A stretch of 64,000 bases of DNA from Bacteriovoracaceae bacterium. Lineage in GTDB: Bacteria > Bdellovibrionota > Bacteriovoracia > Bacteriovoracales > Bacteriovoracaceae. The notes under the pieces are model-generated. The model saw only the letters and a list, made by a program, of their open reading frames with translations. It did not search any database and was not told the origin of the DNA. The stretch covers positions 37,334 through 101,333 of the forward strand of contig JABIHA010000087.1 of NCBI GenBank assembly GCA_018649885.1. Direction: 5' to 3'. The position numbers were made by a program, and so were the translations under genes. Below, in pieces: positions 25,844 through 35,854 of this stretch. Within the stretch, counting starts at the first letter, position 1. Each line of letters opens with the position of its first letter.

Positions 25844-28800
25844 CACATAGTAAAATTGAAGATCCCATAGGTAGTATCCTTTGGGGGGAGTCGGCCTTCA
25901 CCACATCTATGTCGGGATACCAAGAAACCCTTACCGATCCATCTTACCTTGGACAACATATTATTTTTGCCTACCCTCACATTGGAAACTACGCCCCCTG
26001 TGATCAAGCAATGCAAGCAAGTAGAAGTTTTGCTACCTGTGCAGTGGCCAGAAATTTTTCTCCCAATGATTTTCTAGATTCTCTTGATATCCCTCTGATA
26101 ACAGACCTTGATACCAGATCGTTAATTAAATATTTAACTCATGAAAAAAAAGGGGTGCTCAGTGCAATCAGCTATGACTCCAAGACCCCTAGTGCTGCCC
26201 AGTTTGATACAGCAACACTGAGGTGCAATGGTCTCTTAGAAGTCTCTATTGATAAACCTATTGTCCACAAAAAAGGAGCAAACCCCATTGTGGTCATGGA
26301 CTACGGGATAAAAAAATCAATTCTTTTTGAACTGCTGGGGCTAGGCATTCCTCTAGTCCAACTTCCCTATAATGCCAGCTATGAAGATATTATGAGCTTT
26401 GATCCGAGGATGGTATTTCTATCCAATGGTCCAGGGGATCCTGCACATTACCAAGATCAAGTTGCCGTTGTCTCTCAGGTTCTTAAAACAAAAATACCAA
26501 TTAGAGCGATTTGTCTTGGACACCAGCTAACAGGCTTGGCCCTTGGGGCCACAAGCTACCAATTGCCTTTTGGACACAGGGGAACCAACCATCCAGTTAA
26601 GAATCACACCTCTGGCGAAATACTCATTACTAGTCAAAACCACGGGCACGCACTTGACCCTGAAAGCTTAAAAAATGCCCTCAAGAAAAATGCTACAGGT
26701 GAAGAATTTATCCTTTCTCACTCATCTCTTTTCGACAGCTCAGTTGAGGGAATTTGTTCTGCAAATGGAATGATTAAAACAGTTCAGTTCCACCCTGAGG
26801 CCAATCCGGGACCAAGGGACGCTCATGTATTCTTTGAAGAAATTGATAGCTACCTTAAGGCCTCTGCTCCCATTGAAACAATCACTGTCAAAAAACCTGA
26901 AAAAGAAATGGGAAAATCAAAAACGATCCCCTATCAAAAAGTTCTACTCATTGGATCAGGCCCCATTAAAATTGGACAAGCTTCAGAGTTTGATTACTCT
27001 GGCACCCAGGCATTAAAGTCATTACAAGAAATCGGTGTAAAGGTTGTACTTATTAATTCAAATCCTGCCACCATCATGACAGACAAGTCTCTGGCCCATA
27101 AAACTTATATAGAGCCCATTACTATCCCTACGATAAAATCAATTATTGAAAAAGAAAATGTTGATGCCATCATTTCTACAATGGGCGGGCAAACAGCTCT
27201 AAACACATGCGTGGAATTAGAAGATACTGGTTATCTAAAAGAAAAAGGAGTCGTTCTTTTAGGCTCTAACTCAAATACAATTGAAATTACTGAAGACCGA
27301 GAAAAGTTCACAGAAGTTTTAAATGAGCTTGGCTACAAAACGGGAACAAGAGTTAAGGCCTACGACAAAGAAGAGGCCATAAAAATATGTGAAAATGAAC
27401 TTAGCTATCCTTGCATTATAAGAAGAGATTTTGCCCTGGGTGGCCACGGCTCGGCCATTATTAGAAATGTAGCAGAGCTATGTGAGATTTTTACCACAGA
27501 CTTAAAATTTCCCATCACACTGGAAAAATCCCTTATTGGTTATAAAGAAGTAGAACTTGAAGTGATGGTGGATTACAAGAAAAATGGGGTGATCATTTGC
27601 TCCATCGAAAATATTGATCCCTGCGGTGTTCACACAGGAGACTCCATTACTGTGGCCCCCGTCCAAACAATTAGTGATCACTGCTATCAACAGCTTAGAA
27701 CAATTTCGCTCACTATAGCTAAAAGAGTGGGTGTCAAAGCTGGTGGGGCTAACGTTCAATTTGCCATCAATCCTCTAGATGAAGACGATATCATTGTTAT
27801 TGAAATGAACCCAAGAGTATCCAGATCATCTGCCCTGGCCTCAAAGGCCACCGGCTATCCAATTGCCAAGATCTCAGCACTTCTCGCTGTAGGATACACT
27901 CTTCCTGAAATATTAAATGATATAACTAAGGCCTCACCCGTATGTTTTGAGCCCACCCTCGACTATGTGGCCGTAAAAATTCCTATTTTCCCTTTTTCAA
28001 AATTTCCGCAAACAGATCAATTCCTAGGTCCACAAATGAGATCTGTTGGCGAAGTACTGGGTATAGGCTCAAATTTTAATGAGGCATTTTTAAAGGCGCT
28101 GAGATCTCTTGAAATGGACTTAGATGTTCCCGAGCTTTCAAGGATAAAATACTTACCATCCGAGTTTACCAAAGAAAGCACCATGGCCAGACTGGGAAAA
28201 AGTTGTGAGCTTTCACTACTCACTGTTTTGGAATCGTTGAGACAAGGAGGCCAAAAAGCTGAAATTTTTAAGGCCTGTCAAATAACTCCTTGGTTTATTG
28301 ACCAAATGGAAATCATCAAAGAGTTGGAAGACAAAATCAAAAACTGCAAAGCTTCAATCCTGAGTGACTCAGACCTTGTTTACAGAGCAAAACAATTGGG
28401 CTTTTCAGATAAATACTTAGCTCGAATCTCACAGCATTCAGAGCGTGAAGTTTTTGAATTTCGCCAAAAACAAGGTATTCATCCTGTCTACAAGGCAGTA
28501 GATACTTGTTCAGCAGAGTTTATTGCCAAAACGCCTTACTACTATAGTACATATCAAAGTGAAAATGAAGCAGTCCCATTTAACCAGTTGGGTAAAAGAA
28601 GTGTTGCCATCTTGGGCTCAGGTCCCAATAGAATCGGGCAGGGTATTGAATTTGACTACAGCTGTGTCAAGGCCTCCCTCACTTGTCAGGAGATGGATTA
28701 TAGGTCGATACTGATTAACTCAAACCCAGAAACAGTATCAACTGACTACGACTCATCTGACAGACTCTACCTCTCCCCTATTCATAGAGAAGATGTTGAA

Positions 28801-30153
28801 GAAATTTTAAGGCATGAAAACCCAGAGGGCATCATCACTTGTTTCTCAGGACAAAGTGGAATTACCATACGCTCTAACCTGGAGCACGATCAATATACAA
28901 GTAAATACCAATTTTTAGGAGTTCCCAAGGAAATTCTAGATCTCACAGAGGACAGAGAACAATTTGATCTTGTCCTTGATGAATTTGATATATCAAAAAC
29001 AAAAACACTCTCCATCAAAGGCCCTGAAAAGTTGAAAGCGGCCATGAAAGAAATTGGTCTACCAGTCATGGTCAGACCAAGTTTTGTGATTGGTGGTGAA
29101 TCTATGTTTATTTTTCATCACTACGAAGAAGTTGATGATATGAATCCACTAGTGCGAGATTCACTGGAAAAAGAAAATGCCACTCTAATGGTGGAAAATT
29201 ACCTTGAAGGTGCTACTGAGTACGATGTAGACCTTGTCAGAGATAAGTTTGGTAACACCCAGTTTACAATTTGTGAGCATATTGAATATGCAGGGGTACA
29301 CTCTGGAGACTCCGGAATGGTTACTCCTCCAATTTTGCTGACCGAAAGACTTCTAGGAAAAGTAAAAAAACTCTCTGTGGCCATTGCTGAAAAGCTTGGT
29401 GTTGTAGGACCTCTCAATATACAGTTTGCCATTATGGACCAAAAGATATTTTGTATTGAGGCCAATCCCAGGGGCTCAAGAACTCTTCCTTTCCTCAGTA
29501 AGGCCTTTGATATCGACTTACCTCGCATGGCCACAAAAGCATTACTTGGTGAAACCATCAATCCAAAAGTAATTGATCACAACGGCTATTTTTGTGTCAA
29601 ACAAAGTACTTTCCCATTTGATCGCTTCCCTCAAGATGATATTATTTTGGGCCCTAAAATGAGGTCTACTGGTGAAACAATGGGTATTGATTATGATAAG
29701 GATACGGCCATCTTAAAATCTTACCTTGGCAATTACCCTAACTTAGTAAAAAAGAAAAAAATCTTGATGAGTTTAAATGATGCCAACAAGCCAATTGTTC
29801 TACCTTATTTAAAAGGGCTTATTAAAGCTGACTATGAGCTCTACGCAACCTATGCCACTGAGAAATTCATAAGCAGGCTTGGCATCCCTTGCACTAGAGT
29901 GGCAAAAGTAACAGAAAAAACGGGGTTAAACTTACTGGATCTTATTAAAGATCCCGAGCTGTGTATGGTTTTTAATACACCCTATAATAAAGGAAGGGTA
30001 AAGTCAGACGGAGAAAAAATCCGAAATGCTTCAATCCAATATGCAGTTCCATGTTTCACTCGCGCCGAAAATATAAAATCAGTAATGGAGGCACTTCTGC
30101 TTTCAGGTAATACACACCCAGAACCAGTAAGTTTACAGGAGTTAACCAATTGA
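25765..30153 (+). CDS. carAB: Carbamoyl-phosphate synthase, fused small and large subunits
   Basis: One 1462-residue chain, equal to CarA plus CarB. Residues 1-380 are the glutamine amidotransferase: Cys250 in AICLGHQL with His343 and Glu345 in QFHPEANPG. From about residue 390 the synthetase starts with KVLLIGSGPIKIGQASEFDY, and the second half repeats it (SVAILGSGPNRIGQGIEFDY near 945). MNPRVSRSSALASKATGYPI and ANPRGSRTLPF are the metal/ATP-site motifs of the two ATP-grasp halves. The C-terminal 150 residues form the allosteric methylglyoxal-synthase-like domain. It supplies carbamoyl phosphate to PyrB and arginine synthesis. There is no stop or frameshift at the junction; a short Lys-rich linker (KKPEKEMGKSK) joins the parts. 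AGAGG precedes the ATG. Confidence 0.96.
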   Translation: MEIRKRRAKDCFIHFKSGAMFKASALTHSKIEDPIGSILWGESAFTTSMSGYQETLTDPSYLGQHIIFAYPHIGNYAPCDQAMQASRSFATCAVARNFSPNDFLDSLDIPLITDLDTRSLIKYLTHEKKGVLSAISYDSKTPSAAQFDTATLRCNGLLEVSIDKPIVHKKGANPIVVMDYGIKKSILFELLGLGIPLVQLPYNASYEDIMSFDPRMVFLSNGPGDPAHYQDQVAVVSQVLKTKIPIRAICLGHQLTGLALGATSYQLPFGHRGTNHPVKNHTSGEILITSQNHGHALDPESLKNALKKNATGEEFILSHSSLFDSSVEGICSANGMIKTVQFHPEANPGPRDAHVFFEEIDSYLKASAPIETITVKKPEKEMGKSKTIPYQKVLLIGSGPIKIGQASEFDYSGTQALKSLQEIGVKVVLINSNPATIMTDKSLAHKTYIEPITIPTIKSIIEKENVDAIISTMGGQTALNTCVELEDTGYLKEKGVVLLGSNSNTIEITEDREKFTEVLNELGYKTGTRVKAYDKEEAIKICENELSYPCIIRRDFALGGHGSAIIRNVAELCEIFTTDLKFPITLEKSLIGYKEVELEVMVDYKKNGVIICSIENIDPCGVHTGDSITVAPVQTISDHCYQQLRTISLTIAKRVGVKAGGANVQFAINPLDEDDIIVIEMNPRVSRSSALASKATGYPIAKISALLAVGYTLPEILNDITKASPVCFEPTLDYVAVKIPIFPFSKFPQTDQFLGPQMRSVGEVLGIGSNFNEAFLKALRSLEMDLDVPELSRIKYLPSEFTKESTMARLGKSCELSLLTVLESLRQGGQKAEIFKACQITPWFIDQMEIIKELEDKIKNCKASILSDSDLVYRAKQLGFSDKYLARISQHSEREVFEFRQKQGIHPVYKAVDTCSAEFIAKTPYYYSTYQSENEAVPFNQLGKRSVAILGSGPNRIGQGIEFDYSCVKASLTCQEMDYRSILINSNPETVSTDYDSSDRLYLSPIHREDVEEILRHENPEGIITCFSGQSGITIRSNLEHDQYTSKYQFLGVPKEILDLTEDREQFDLVLDEFDISKTKTLSIKGPEKLKAAMKEIGLPVMVRPSFVIGGESMFIFHHYEEVDDMNPLVRDSLEKENATLMVENYLEGATEYDVDLVRDKFGNTQFTICEHIEYAGVHSGDSGMVTPPILLTERLLGKVKKLSVAIAEKLGVVGPLNIQFAIMDQKIFCIEANPRGSRTLPFLSKAFDIDLPRMATKALLGETINPKVIDHNGYFCVKQSTFPFDRFPQDDIILGPKMRSTGETMGIDYDKDTAILKSYLGNYPNLVKKKKILMSLNDANKPIVLPYLKGLIKADYELYATYATEKFISRLGIPCTRVAKVTEKTGLNLLDLIKDPELCMVFNTPYNKGRVKSDGEKIRNASIQYAVPCFTRAENIKSVMEALLLSGNTHPEPVSLQELTN

Positions 30154-30839
30154 AAAAGGTTTTTGTTGCCCTAGATGGAATGACAGCAGAGGAAGTAAAA
30201 GTTTTTCTTACCAGGTACAGTGATGATATTTTCTGCATCAAAATAGGCCTAGAGCTTTATTTAAAAGAAGGAAGACCTTTTATCAAAGAGATTAAAGATT
30301 CATTTGGAAAAGATATTTTTCTCGATCTCAAACTTCACGACATCCCAGTAACAGTTGCCAAATCAATTGCCTCCCTATCAGGACTCGATCTGAAATTTTT
30401 AACTATTCACCTCTCTGGTGGAGTGCAAATGCTAGAAGCTGCTGCAGTAGCTGCCAAAGAACACCTCCCAGGCTGTACCCTACTAGGAGTTAGCTACTTA
30501 ACCTCCCTAGGAAAAAATGAGCTCCATGACATCTATAATATTGATATAGACCAAATGAAAACCCCCATGACTAAAATGGCCTTGATGGCAAAGCAAAGTG
30601 GAATTGGCGGAATGGTTTTATCAGCGAAAGAGCTTAACCACATCAGTGATATAAAATTAGTCAAAGTCTGCCCTGGAATTAGACTCAGCTCAGAAATTGA
30701 AAAGGGTCAGTGCCAGGACCAAAAAAGAGTGGTTGATCCTAACACGGCCTTTAAAGATGGGGCTGACTTTCTTGTCATGGGAAGATCCATAACCCAGTCA
30801 AAAAATCCCGAAGCTGTTTTTAAAGAGTTAGACCTCTAA
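30150..30839 (+). CDS. pyrF: Orotidine 5'-phosphate decarboxylase
   Basis: 229 residues, the length of the bacterial family. It makes UMP from OMP. Catalytic Lys/Asp network in FLDLKLHDIPVTVAKS; substrate phosphate site in CPGIRL and VMGRSITQS. Starts at TTG 30150, overlapping the carAB stop by four bases (TTGA) with AGGAG upstream, so it is translationally coupled. Its last 20 bases overlap the convergent lipoprotein gene. Confidence 0.95.
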   Translation: MKKVFVALDGMTAEEVKVFLTRYSDDIFCIKIGLELYLKEGRPFIKEIKDSFGKDIFLDLKLHDIPVTVAKSIASLSGLDLKFLTIHLSGGVQMLEAAAVAAKEHLPGCTLLGVSYLTSLGKNELHDIYNIDIDQMKTPMTKMALMAKQSGIGGMVLSAKELNHISDIKLVKVCPGIRLSSEIEKGQCQDQKRVVDPNTAFKDGADFLVMGRSITQSKNPEAVFKELDL

Positions 30840-32901
30840 TTATTCTACCTGACAACATCTCTAGCTCTTCAGCGCTAATAACTCTTGCGTCATCCCCTTT
30901 GAATCCACCCCGACTATTTGATGGAGCTGATGGGCCACAATCTCCAGCACTGCCAGGAGTTCCGCCTTCTCCCCTTGAGATATTAATATAAACCCCTGAA
31001 AACAAAGTTTTGGCACTCCTTTTTATTTCCATGACTCCACCTTTTCCAGGAACTCCCCCATGACCACCTTGGCCTCTCAAAACCTTTCCCGCCCTGGAGC
31101 TAATATATGACGAACTCTTTACAGCACTCTTCGAGGATTCTGTACATTTAGTCTCCCATTCTCCAATCACTTTAACGCTACGACAATTTTTTACTTTGCC
31201 ACGCACACGGTGGTCTCGTCCCTCTCTTAGCTTAGGGTCACTAAAGACACCGCCAGCGCAATAGGGTGAATCAAAGCCTTTTGCACCACGACCTCCACTT
31301 CCACCTTGTAAATTAAATAAAGAATTTCCAATAAGTGAATTGACTCCGACTAAAGTAATATGCCCTGAGGCCACCCCCGAGGCACCACTTGATTGTCTTC
31401 TCGCAGGAGAGCCTACTTTAATTAAATACTCCGTACCGCTGCTTGTGCAGAAATTCATTCCCGCAAAGTTGGGATGAAAACCACTTAACTTCCTTGTATG
31501 TTGAACAGATTTCTCCCACATCGGATCAACAAAGGGAGTTCCAGGTGTTGTTGCCCCTCCAGACACATCAATCCAAGGGTTAATCATTTGCCCAACTTTT
31601 AAGCTTATATTTTGCCCATGAGCTACTATCATGGAAAAAGGGTGAAAGCTCATAGTCTCTGCGACAATCAATTTCGAGTTTTGAAGCTTTAAGATTCCCG
31701 GAGTCATAGTAATATTTTCACCTTCTAAAATCCCTGGATCATGGTAATAAGATGTTTTGGTCTTCCCCTCATAGTAAGTATGCTCAGAATATAAACTAAG
31801 AATCTTTTGTAGAATTTTAACTGATTCACTATAACAGTAACTCTTGTTCTCAGTGCTATCCACAGACAAAAGACTTCTGTAAATCTGATACCGGAGAGAA
31901 AGGGCCCTAAAATTTTCTAATGCTCCTGCATCTCCTTCATCATTTAACTCAATTGCCTCACAATTTCTTGGAGTATTTTCTATGTGTTGATATTTTAATC
32001 TTTGATAAAATGAAAATAGATCTTCACTGTCTGGATTGTATGAAAATTGCTCCACAGCGTTTTTATCTCTCAACCAATTCCAATAAATACTCATTTTATT
32101 TGCTGTAAATTGAAAATACTCCTCAAATAAAGTCTCCGGGTCTAAAAATGAAAGCTCAGCACTAAGCTCTTCGATCAATTCTATAATTCTTTGATTCCCA
32201 GAGTGAAGAGAATTCGACTCAAGAATATTTCCAAGCCAAAAGTTTTGAAGCTTAAGAGCACCACCATCAATGGTTCCACTTGTTCTTGTTCTAAGAAAAA
32301 ATACCTTGAGTGAGTCAGGTGAATCACGATGAATAGATTTAATTTGTCTCATGTATTTTACAAAAGATTCTGGAAGTTTTGTCTCTAATATTCCATCTTG
32401 TGCAAGCGGGGAAATCGCCCAAATGGAATTGATATTGACATCCATTTTTTCTAGGCGCTTAAGATACCTCTCACCTTGTGCTTCGTTCATTCTATTTTTC
32501 AAATAAAATGAGGTGGCCAACCACAAATTTGAAGGAGAGCTTCCAGAAAATGCCCCCTCGAATTCTAAGGCCAAGTCTAAATCAATTTGGTCATCAACAC
32601 TTTCAAGAAGATTAAATAATCTCTCCAGTCGATTTGAACGCAAATGGTATTCACTCAAATCTTCTCTCATTAAAATAGATTCAACATTTTCAATTAAGAG
32701 TTGTTTGAAAATGGCCGTCGAAATTGTTTGGTTTTTGTAGTCCACGAGTAATTGAGAAATATTTTGTATTTCAACAATTTCCGCGTTCGCTTGTTTTTTC
32801 TGTGGCACTCGAAAGCTCTCTGCGCCTCTATTTTTGTCTTCTCTTCCACATCCAGTGAACACAATGGATAGTGATAAAACTAAAGCTGTTGCAAATTTCA
32901 T
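30820..32901 (-). CDS. Large lipoprotein with glycine-rich C-terminus
   Basis: 693 residues. Lipobox FTGC in MKFATALVLSLSIVFTGCG. Residues 40-370 are helical with no recognised domain; the C-terminal 250 residues are beta- and glycine-rich with short Gly-Gly-x runs (GGSGGRGAKG, GQGGHGGVPGKGG, GEGGTPGSAGDCG). This tail resembles the glycine-rich regions of surface proteins of myxobacteria and bdellovibrios. Probably an outer-membrane surface protein. Convergent with pyrF, overlapping by 20 bases. Confidence 0.7.
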   Translation of the reverse strand: MKFATALVLSLSIVFTGCGREDKNRGAESFRVPQKKQANAEIVEIQNISQLLVDYKNQTISTAIFKQLLIENVESILMREDLSEYHLRSNRLERLFNLLESVDDQIDLDLALEFEGAFSGSSPSNLWLATSFYLKNRMNEAQGERYLKRLEKMDVNINSIWAISPLAQDGILETKLPESFVKYMRQIKSIHRDSPDSLKVFFLRTRTSGTIDGGALKLQNFWLGNILESNSLHSGNQRIIELIEELSAELSFLDPETLFEEYFQFTANKMSIYWNWLRDKNAVEQFSYNPDSEDLFSFYQRLKYQHIENTPRNCEAIELNDEGDAGALENFRALSLRYQIYRSLLSVDSTENKSYCYSESVKILQKILSLYSEHTYYEGKTKTSYYHDPGILEGENITMTPGILKLQNSKLIVAETMSFHPFSMIVAHGQNISLKVGQMINPWIDVSGGATTPGTPFVDPMWEKSVQHTRKLSGFHPNFAGMNFCTSSGTEYLIKVGSPARRQSSGASGVASGHITLVGVNSLIGNSLFNLQGGSGGRGAKGFDSPYCAGGVFSDPKLREGRDHRVRGKVKNCRSVKVIGEWETKCTESSKSAVKSSSYISSRAGKVLRGQGGHGGVPGKGGVMEIKRSAKTLFSGVYINISRGEGGTPGSAGDCGPSAPSNSRGGFKGDDARVISAEELEMLSGRIIRGLTL

Positions 32902-33033
32902 AGATTCTCCTTGTTAGTGGAGGGAGTTTGGTCAATAATTCACTTTTCTTGTACATAAGAACAAAAATGATCTGATTTATTTCAATAATGAAAAGGAATA
33001 TTCTACATATACTGGTTAGGATTTCATTAGAGT

Positions 33034-33530
33034 CTAACTAATTCTGAGCTCTTTCAACTCTTTGTGACTGGTAATACGGTAAATTGTTTTATTATCTTTG
33101 TGAAGTTCAAGTCTTTTCAAAATCATAGGCAACGTCTTCTTTTGATAAATAAATGCGACTCTAATTGCTTTAAAAACTCCAATATACTCGGGGCAATTAG
33201 CAGGTAATGACTCTCTTGTTCCAACTCCATTTTGTAAAAATCGAAATATTATATTCAAGATACATTGATAAAGAGGGAGATCTAAAAAAACAACGGTGTC
33301 AGCTGAATCGATGGCCTCAAGTGATACTCCATCAATAATCCAACTTGCCTTGTTCAGTATTTCTCTTATTTTTTTCTTTTTCTCTACTAAAGGTGTTTTT
33401 TTCCATCCTGACTGCCAAACGACTTGTCTAATCCAAATTTATCTATCCTCAAATTCTGGCTTAACTCTTCTGCTAAGGTCATTTTGCCACTCCCTGCATT
33501 CCCTGTAATTAATATCTTGGCACTGCTCAC
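33034..33530 (-). pseudogene. Frameshifted P-loop kinase (adenylate kinase/FlaR-like)
   Basis: Two frames together make one protein. The 5' part starts GTG 33530 with SSAKILITGNAGSGKMTLAEELS, a Walker A kinase start, and runs to IDKFGLDK. A one-base loss near 33425-33430 then shifts to the frame reading VVWQSGWKKTPL, WIIDGVSLEAIDSADTVVFL, and on to GTRESLPANCPEY and the stop at 33034. WIIDG and the VWxxGW step are hallmarks of the family once called topology modulation protein FlaR. The GTG lies three bases after the inosine kinase stop, so it belonged to that operon. Sequencing error or programmed frameshift are the alternatives. Confidence 0.75.
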
Positions 33531-33533
33531 TGG

Positions 33534-34832
33534 CTATCTTTCCCAGTAACCGCTCTCAAGACTCTCTTCATGCTCAGGAAGCCCTCTAGATAATCTGGGA
33601 CTATTTTGAATTAAAACTTCGTAGCTAACCCTGTTGCAGTACTTACTGATTTGAGCAAGCGAGGAATAGGTCAAGTGCTTGTCTCCATGCTTAGGAGAAT
33701 TGGGTACACGGGAGCGATGATGTGCATTGGAGGCCATATCGTGAAGCAAAGCTGAAAGGGCCGCGTCCCCTGCACCATTGGTATTCGTGATATTTCCAGG
33801 CCCCCCCATATATGGGTTAATATGGCTAAAAATAGTGACAGGATCATCACATTCTTCAAAGCGCATGGGCCTAGAGTATTCATATCTATTATATTCAGGA
33901 ATAGATTTGCTGTGAATTTGCTGATCAGTCTCTCTAGCATTTCTTGAGTCTACGTAGCCACAGAGATAGAGGCCTCTAGGACCATCAGTGATAAGATTAA
34001 GGTCACTTAACCCCAAGGCGACTTGACCAGCGAGAAGTGGATCACTCTGGCCAGTAAGAGCTGTTGCTTCTTGTAGATTCATGGCAAGGACAGTTACATG
34101 GTTTTTAATAAACTCTGTTAAAAAGTCTTTTTTCTCTTTTACTAGTGAGCTTGTTCCAAGGCTTAGTACAATAGGGACATCATATTTCTTTGCCGTATGA
34201 ATTGTCTTCATTACCGATTGAAATAGTGGCGCTGATTCATCTCTAAGCAAAAAAGCTGAGACTAGTACAGCAGAAGATTCTCTGATAACTGATTCTGGGA
34301 TAAACTCAGCATTGAGTTCATTCATATTTCCCTTGGAGATTCCAAATGTTCTCTCTCCGTCTGGGGTAATGAAACAAAATGCACGACCTATAGGGCCATC
34401 AACAGGCTGAAGAAAAGAAAAATCAACTTGTGAACAAGTATTGCATATATAGTTATAGGCATAGTCACCTACTTCAATTTGTTTTGAGATAACTCCCAAG
34501 GCCACTGATCTATCATCTGAGAGTACCGAGTAATTGTGTAGAGTGTTTCCAATGGCACCGCCGGCGAATTCACCAACCACATAACCTTTCTCTTTTGATT
34601 CCCTGTAAATTTTCTCTGCAACATCGTCGTAGATTAGTTGGCTTTGCCCTTTTTCAAGTCCATACTTTTCTAAGAATGCCTCGTCAGCATTAATTTCAAT
34701 ATCAATTAAAAGTTGGTCTACGCCCAAAATGTAGACTTGTTCTTTGAGTGAAATACCAATGTCAAAAGAAGGTCTATTTTTCTGTTCAACAGGAAAATAA
34801 TGAGTGCGCTTACGCCTACCGGGAAATCTCAT
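33534..34832 (-). CDS. gsk: Inosine-guanosine kinase
   Basis: 432 residues, aligned end to end by eye with E. coli Gsk (434): MRFPGRRKRTHYFPV, FAGGAIGNTLHNYSVLSDDR, VDGPIGRAF, YMGGPGNITNTNGAGDAA (catalytic Asp in GAGD) and SPRLSRGLPEHEESLE. A PfkB-family enzyme phosphorylating inosine and guanosine to IMP/GMP, that is purine salvage. Useful to a cell taking up nucleosides from degraded nucleic acid. The frameshifted kinase gene follows three bases after its stop. Confidence 0.95.
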   Translation of the reverse strand: MRFPGRRKRTHYFPVEQKNRPSFDIGISLKEQVYILGVDQLLIDIEINADEAFLEKYGLEKGQSQLIYDDVAEKIYRESKEKGYVVGEFAGGAIGNTLHNYSVLSDDRSVALGVISKQIEVGDYAYNYICNTCSQVDFSFLQPVDGPIGRAFCFITPDGERTFGISKGNMNELNAEFIPESVIRESSAVLVSAFLLRDESAPLFQSVMKTIHTAKKYDVPIVLSLGTSSLVKEKKDFLTEFIKNHVTVLAMNLQEATALTGQSDPLLAGQVALGLSDLNLITDGPRGLYLCGYVDSRNARETDQQIHSKSIPEYNRYEYSRPMRFEECDDPVTIFSHINPYMGGPGNITNTNGAGDAALSALLHDMASNAHHRSRVPNSPKHGDKHLTYSSLAQISKYCNRVSYEVLIQNSPRLSRGLPEHEESLESGYWER

Positions 34833-34958
34833 TTAATGGCCTTTTTTTAGTTTAAGGATACATACCAATTCAGATTGGTAGACACAAGTTCCCTATTTCT
34901 AAGGGGCCAATTTTACACATTTTGGCTGACGATGAACCAAAGTATGGGTAATCTATTG

Positions 34959-35852
34959 ATGAAGATGAAAATACGACTCATGAAATTAATAAAATCACTA
35001 GGTTTACTCTTCGCGTTAACCATGGTTTTGTGTCATGCTCCTATGGCATTTGCCGTAAAAGTGGCCATTGTCAGAAGCTATGATGCCATCATTTACGCTG
35101 ACCAAGACCAGATTACTCCTATAGGAACTGTCTCCTATGGAAAAAGAATAAATGTTTCAGAGAAGGTGAAAGGCCGGGGCACAGTCTTTCCTCTGCTAGT
35201 TTCGGGCAAAATTGCATATATTAGGGCCTCAGATATCTATGTATTTGGAGATAAAGTTCCGGAAAGCAATAAGCGTTATTACGACAATCAACTTTTGCAC
35301 CAATATGTTGAAGAAGAAAGACGAACGCGTTCTTACCATCTAGGTTTTACTTATGAGAAATACTATAAGGGCAAAGGCTGGGATGATTTAGTGCTAGCAG
35401 AAAATGAACTCCCGGGCTCCAGCATGGGAGACGCCCTTAATATTTATATTCAACATCTCCTTTATTATTGGGTTGGGGCCAAGGCCAGCTGGTCTTTTCT
35501 CAGCACCAAAGACGGAAAAATTAGCTTTCTCGAAACCGGACCAGAGCTAGGATTTTATCTCACTTACCCACTTGCGATCAACCACCATATAAGTGCAGAT
35601 TTTACTGGCAGCTTCCATCCTTTCAGTTCTATTAAACTTACCGAATCGCGCTATAGTGGTCGCTCTTATGGACTTAGCTTCGATGCTAACTACTCATTTG
35701 AGTTTGCTACAAGTTGGTTTTTTACAACGGCCCTCGGCTATCGAATAAAAAAATACTCTTCTGTTATTCCAAGTTATCACAAATCTTATGAATCACTTCG
35801 TCACTGGCAAAAAGGTGTTTTTTACAACGCTGGATTAAAATTTAGGTATTAA
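34959..35852 (+). CDS. Exported protein, SH3-like N-terminus and outer-membrane barrel C-terminus
   Basis: About 297 residues. Signal peptide KLIKSLGLLFALTMVLCHAPMAFA. The next 80 residues (VKVAIVRSYDAIIYADQD to KIAYIRASDIYVFGD) look like a bacterial SH3-type small beta domain. The rest alternates aromatic/polar residues and ends KGVFYNAGLKFRY, a terminal aromatic typical of an outer-membrane barrel. The start is uncertain: ATG codons at 34959, 34965 and 34980 all lack a strong ribosome site. The FGase-like gene follows three bases after the stop, so they form an operon. Confidence 0.6.
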   Translation: MKMKIRLMKLIKSLGLLFALTMVLCHAPMAFAVKVAIVRSYDAIIYADQDQITPIGTVSYGKRINVSEKVKGRGTVFPLLVSGKIAYIRASDIYVFGDKVPESNKRYYDNQLLHQYVEEERRTRSYHLGFTYEKYYKGKGWDDLVLAENELPGSSMGDALNIYIQHLLYYWVGAKASWSFLSTKDGKISFLETGPELGFYLTYPLAINHHISADFTGSFHPFSSIKLTESRYSGRSYGLSFDANYSFEFATSWFFTTALGYRIKKYSSVIPSYHKSYESLRHWQKGVFYNAGLKFRY

Positions 35853-35854
35853 TT

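Noticed and set aside
33296..33508. Plus-strand 70-codon frame
   Set aside because: It is the reverse of the frameshifted kinase; the minus strand reads a recognisable kinase in two joined frames.
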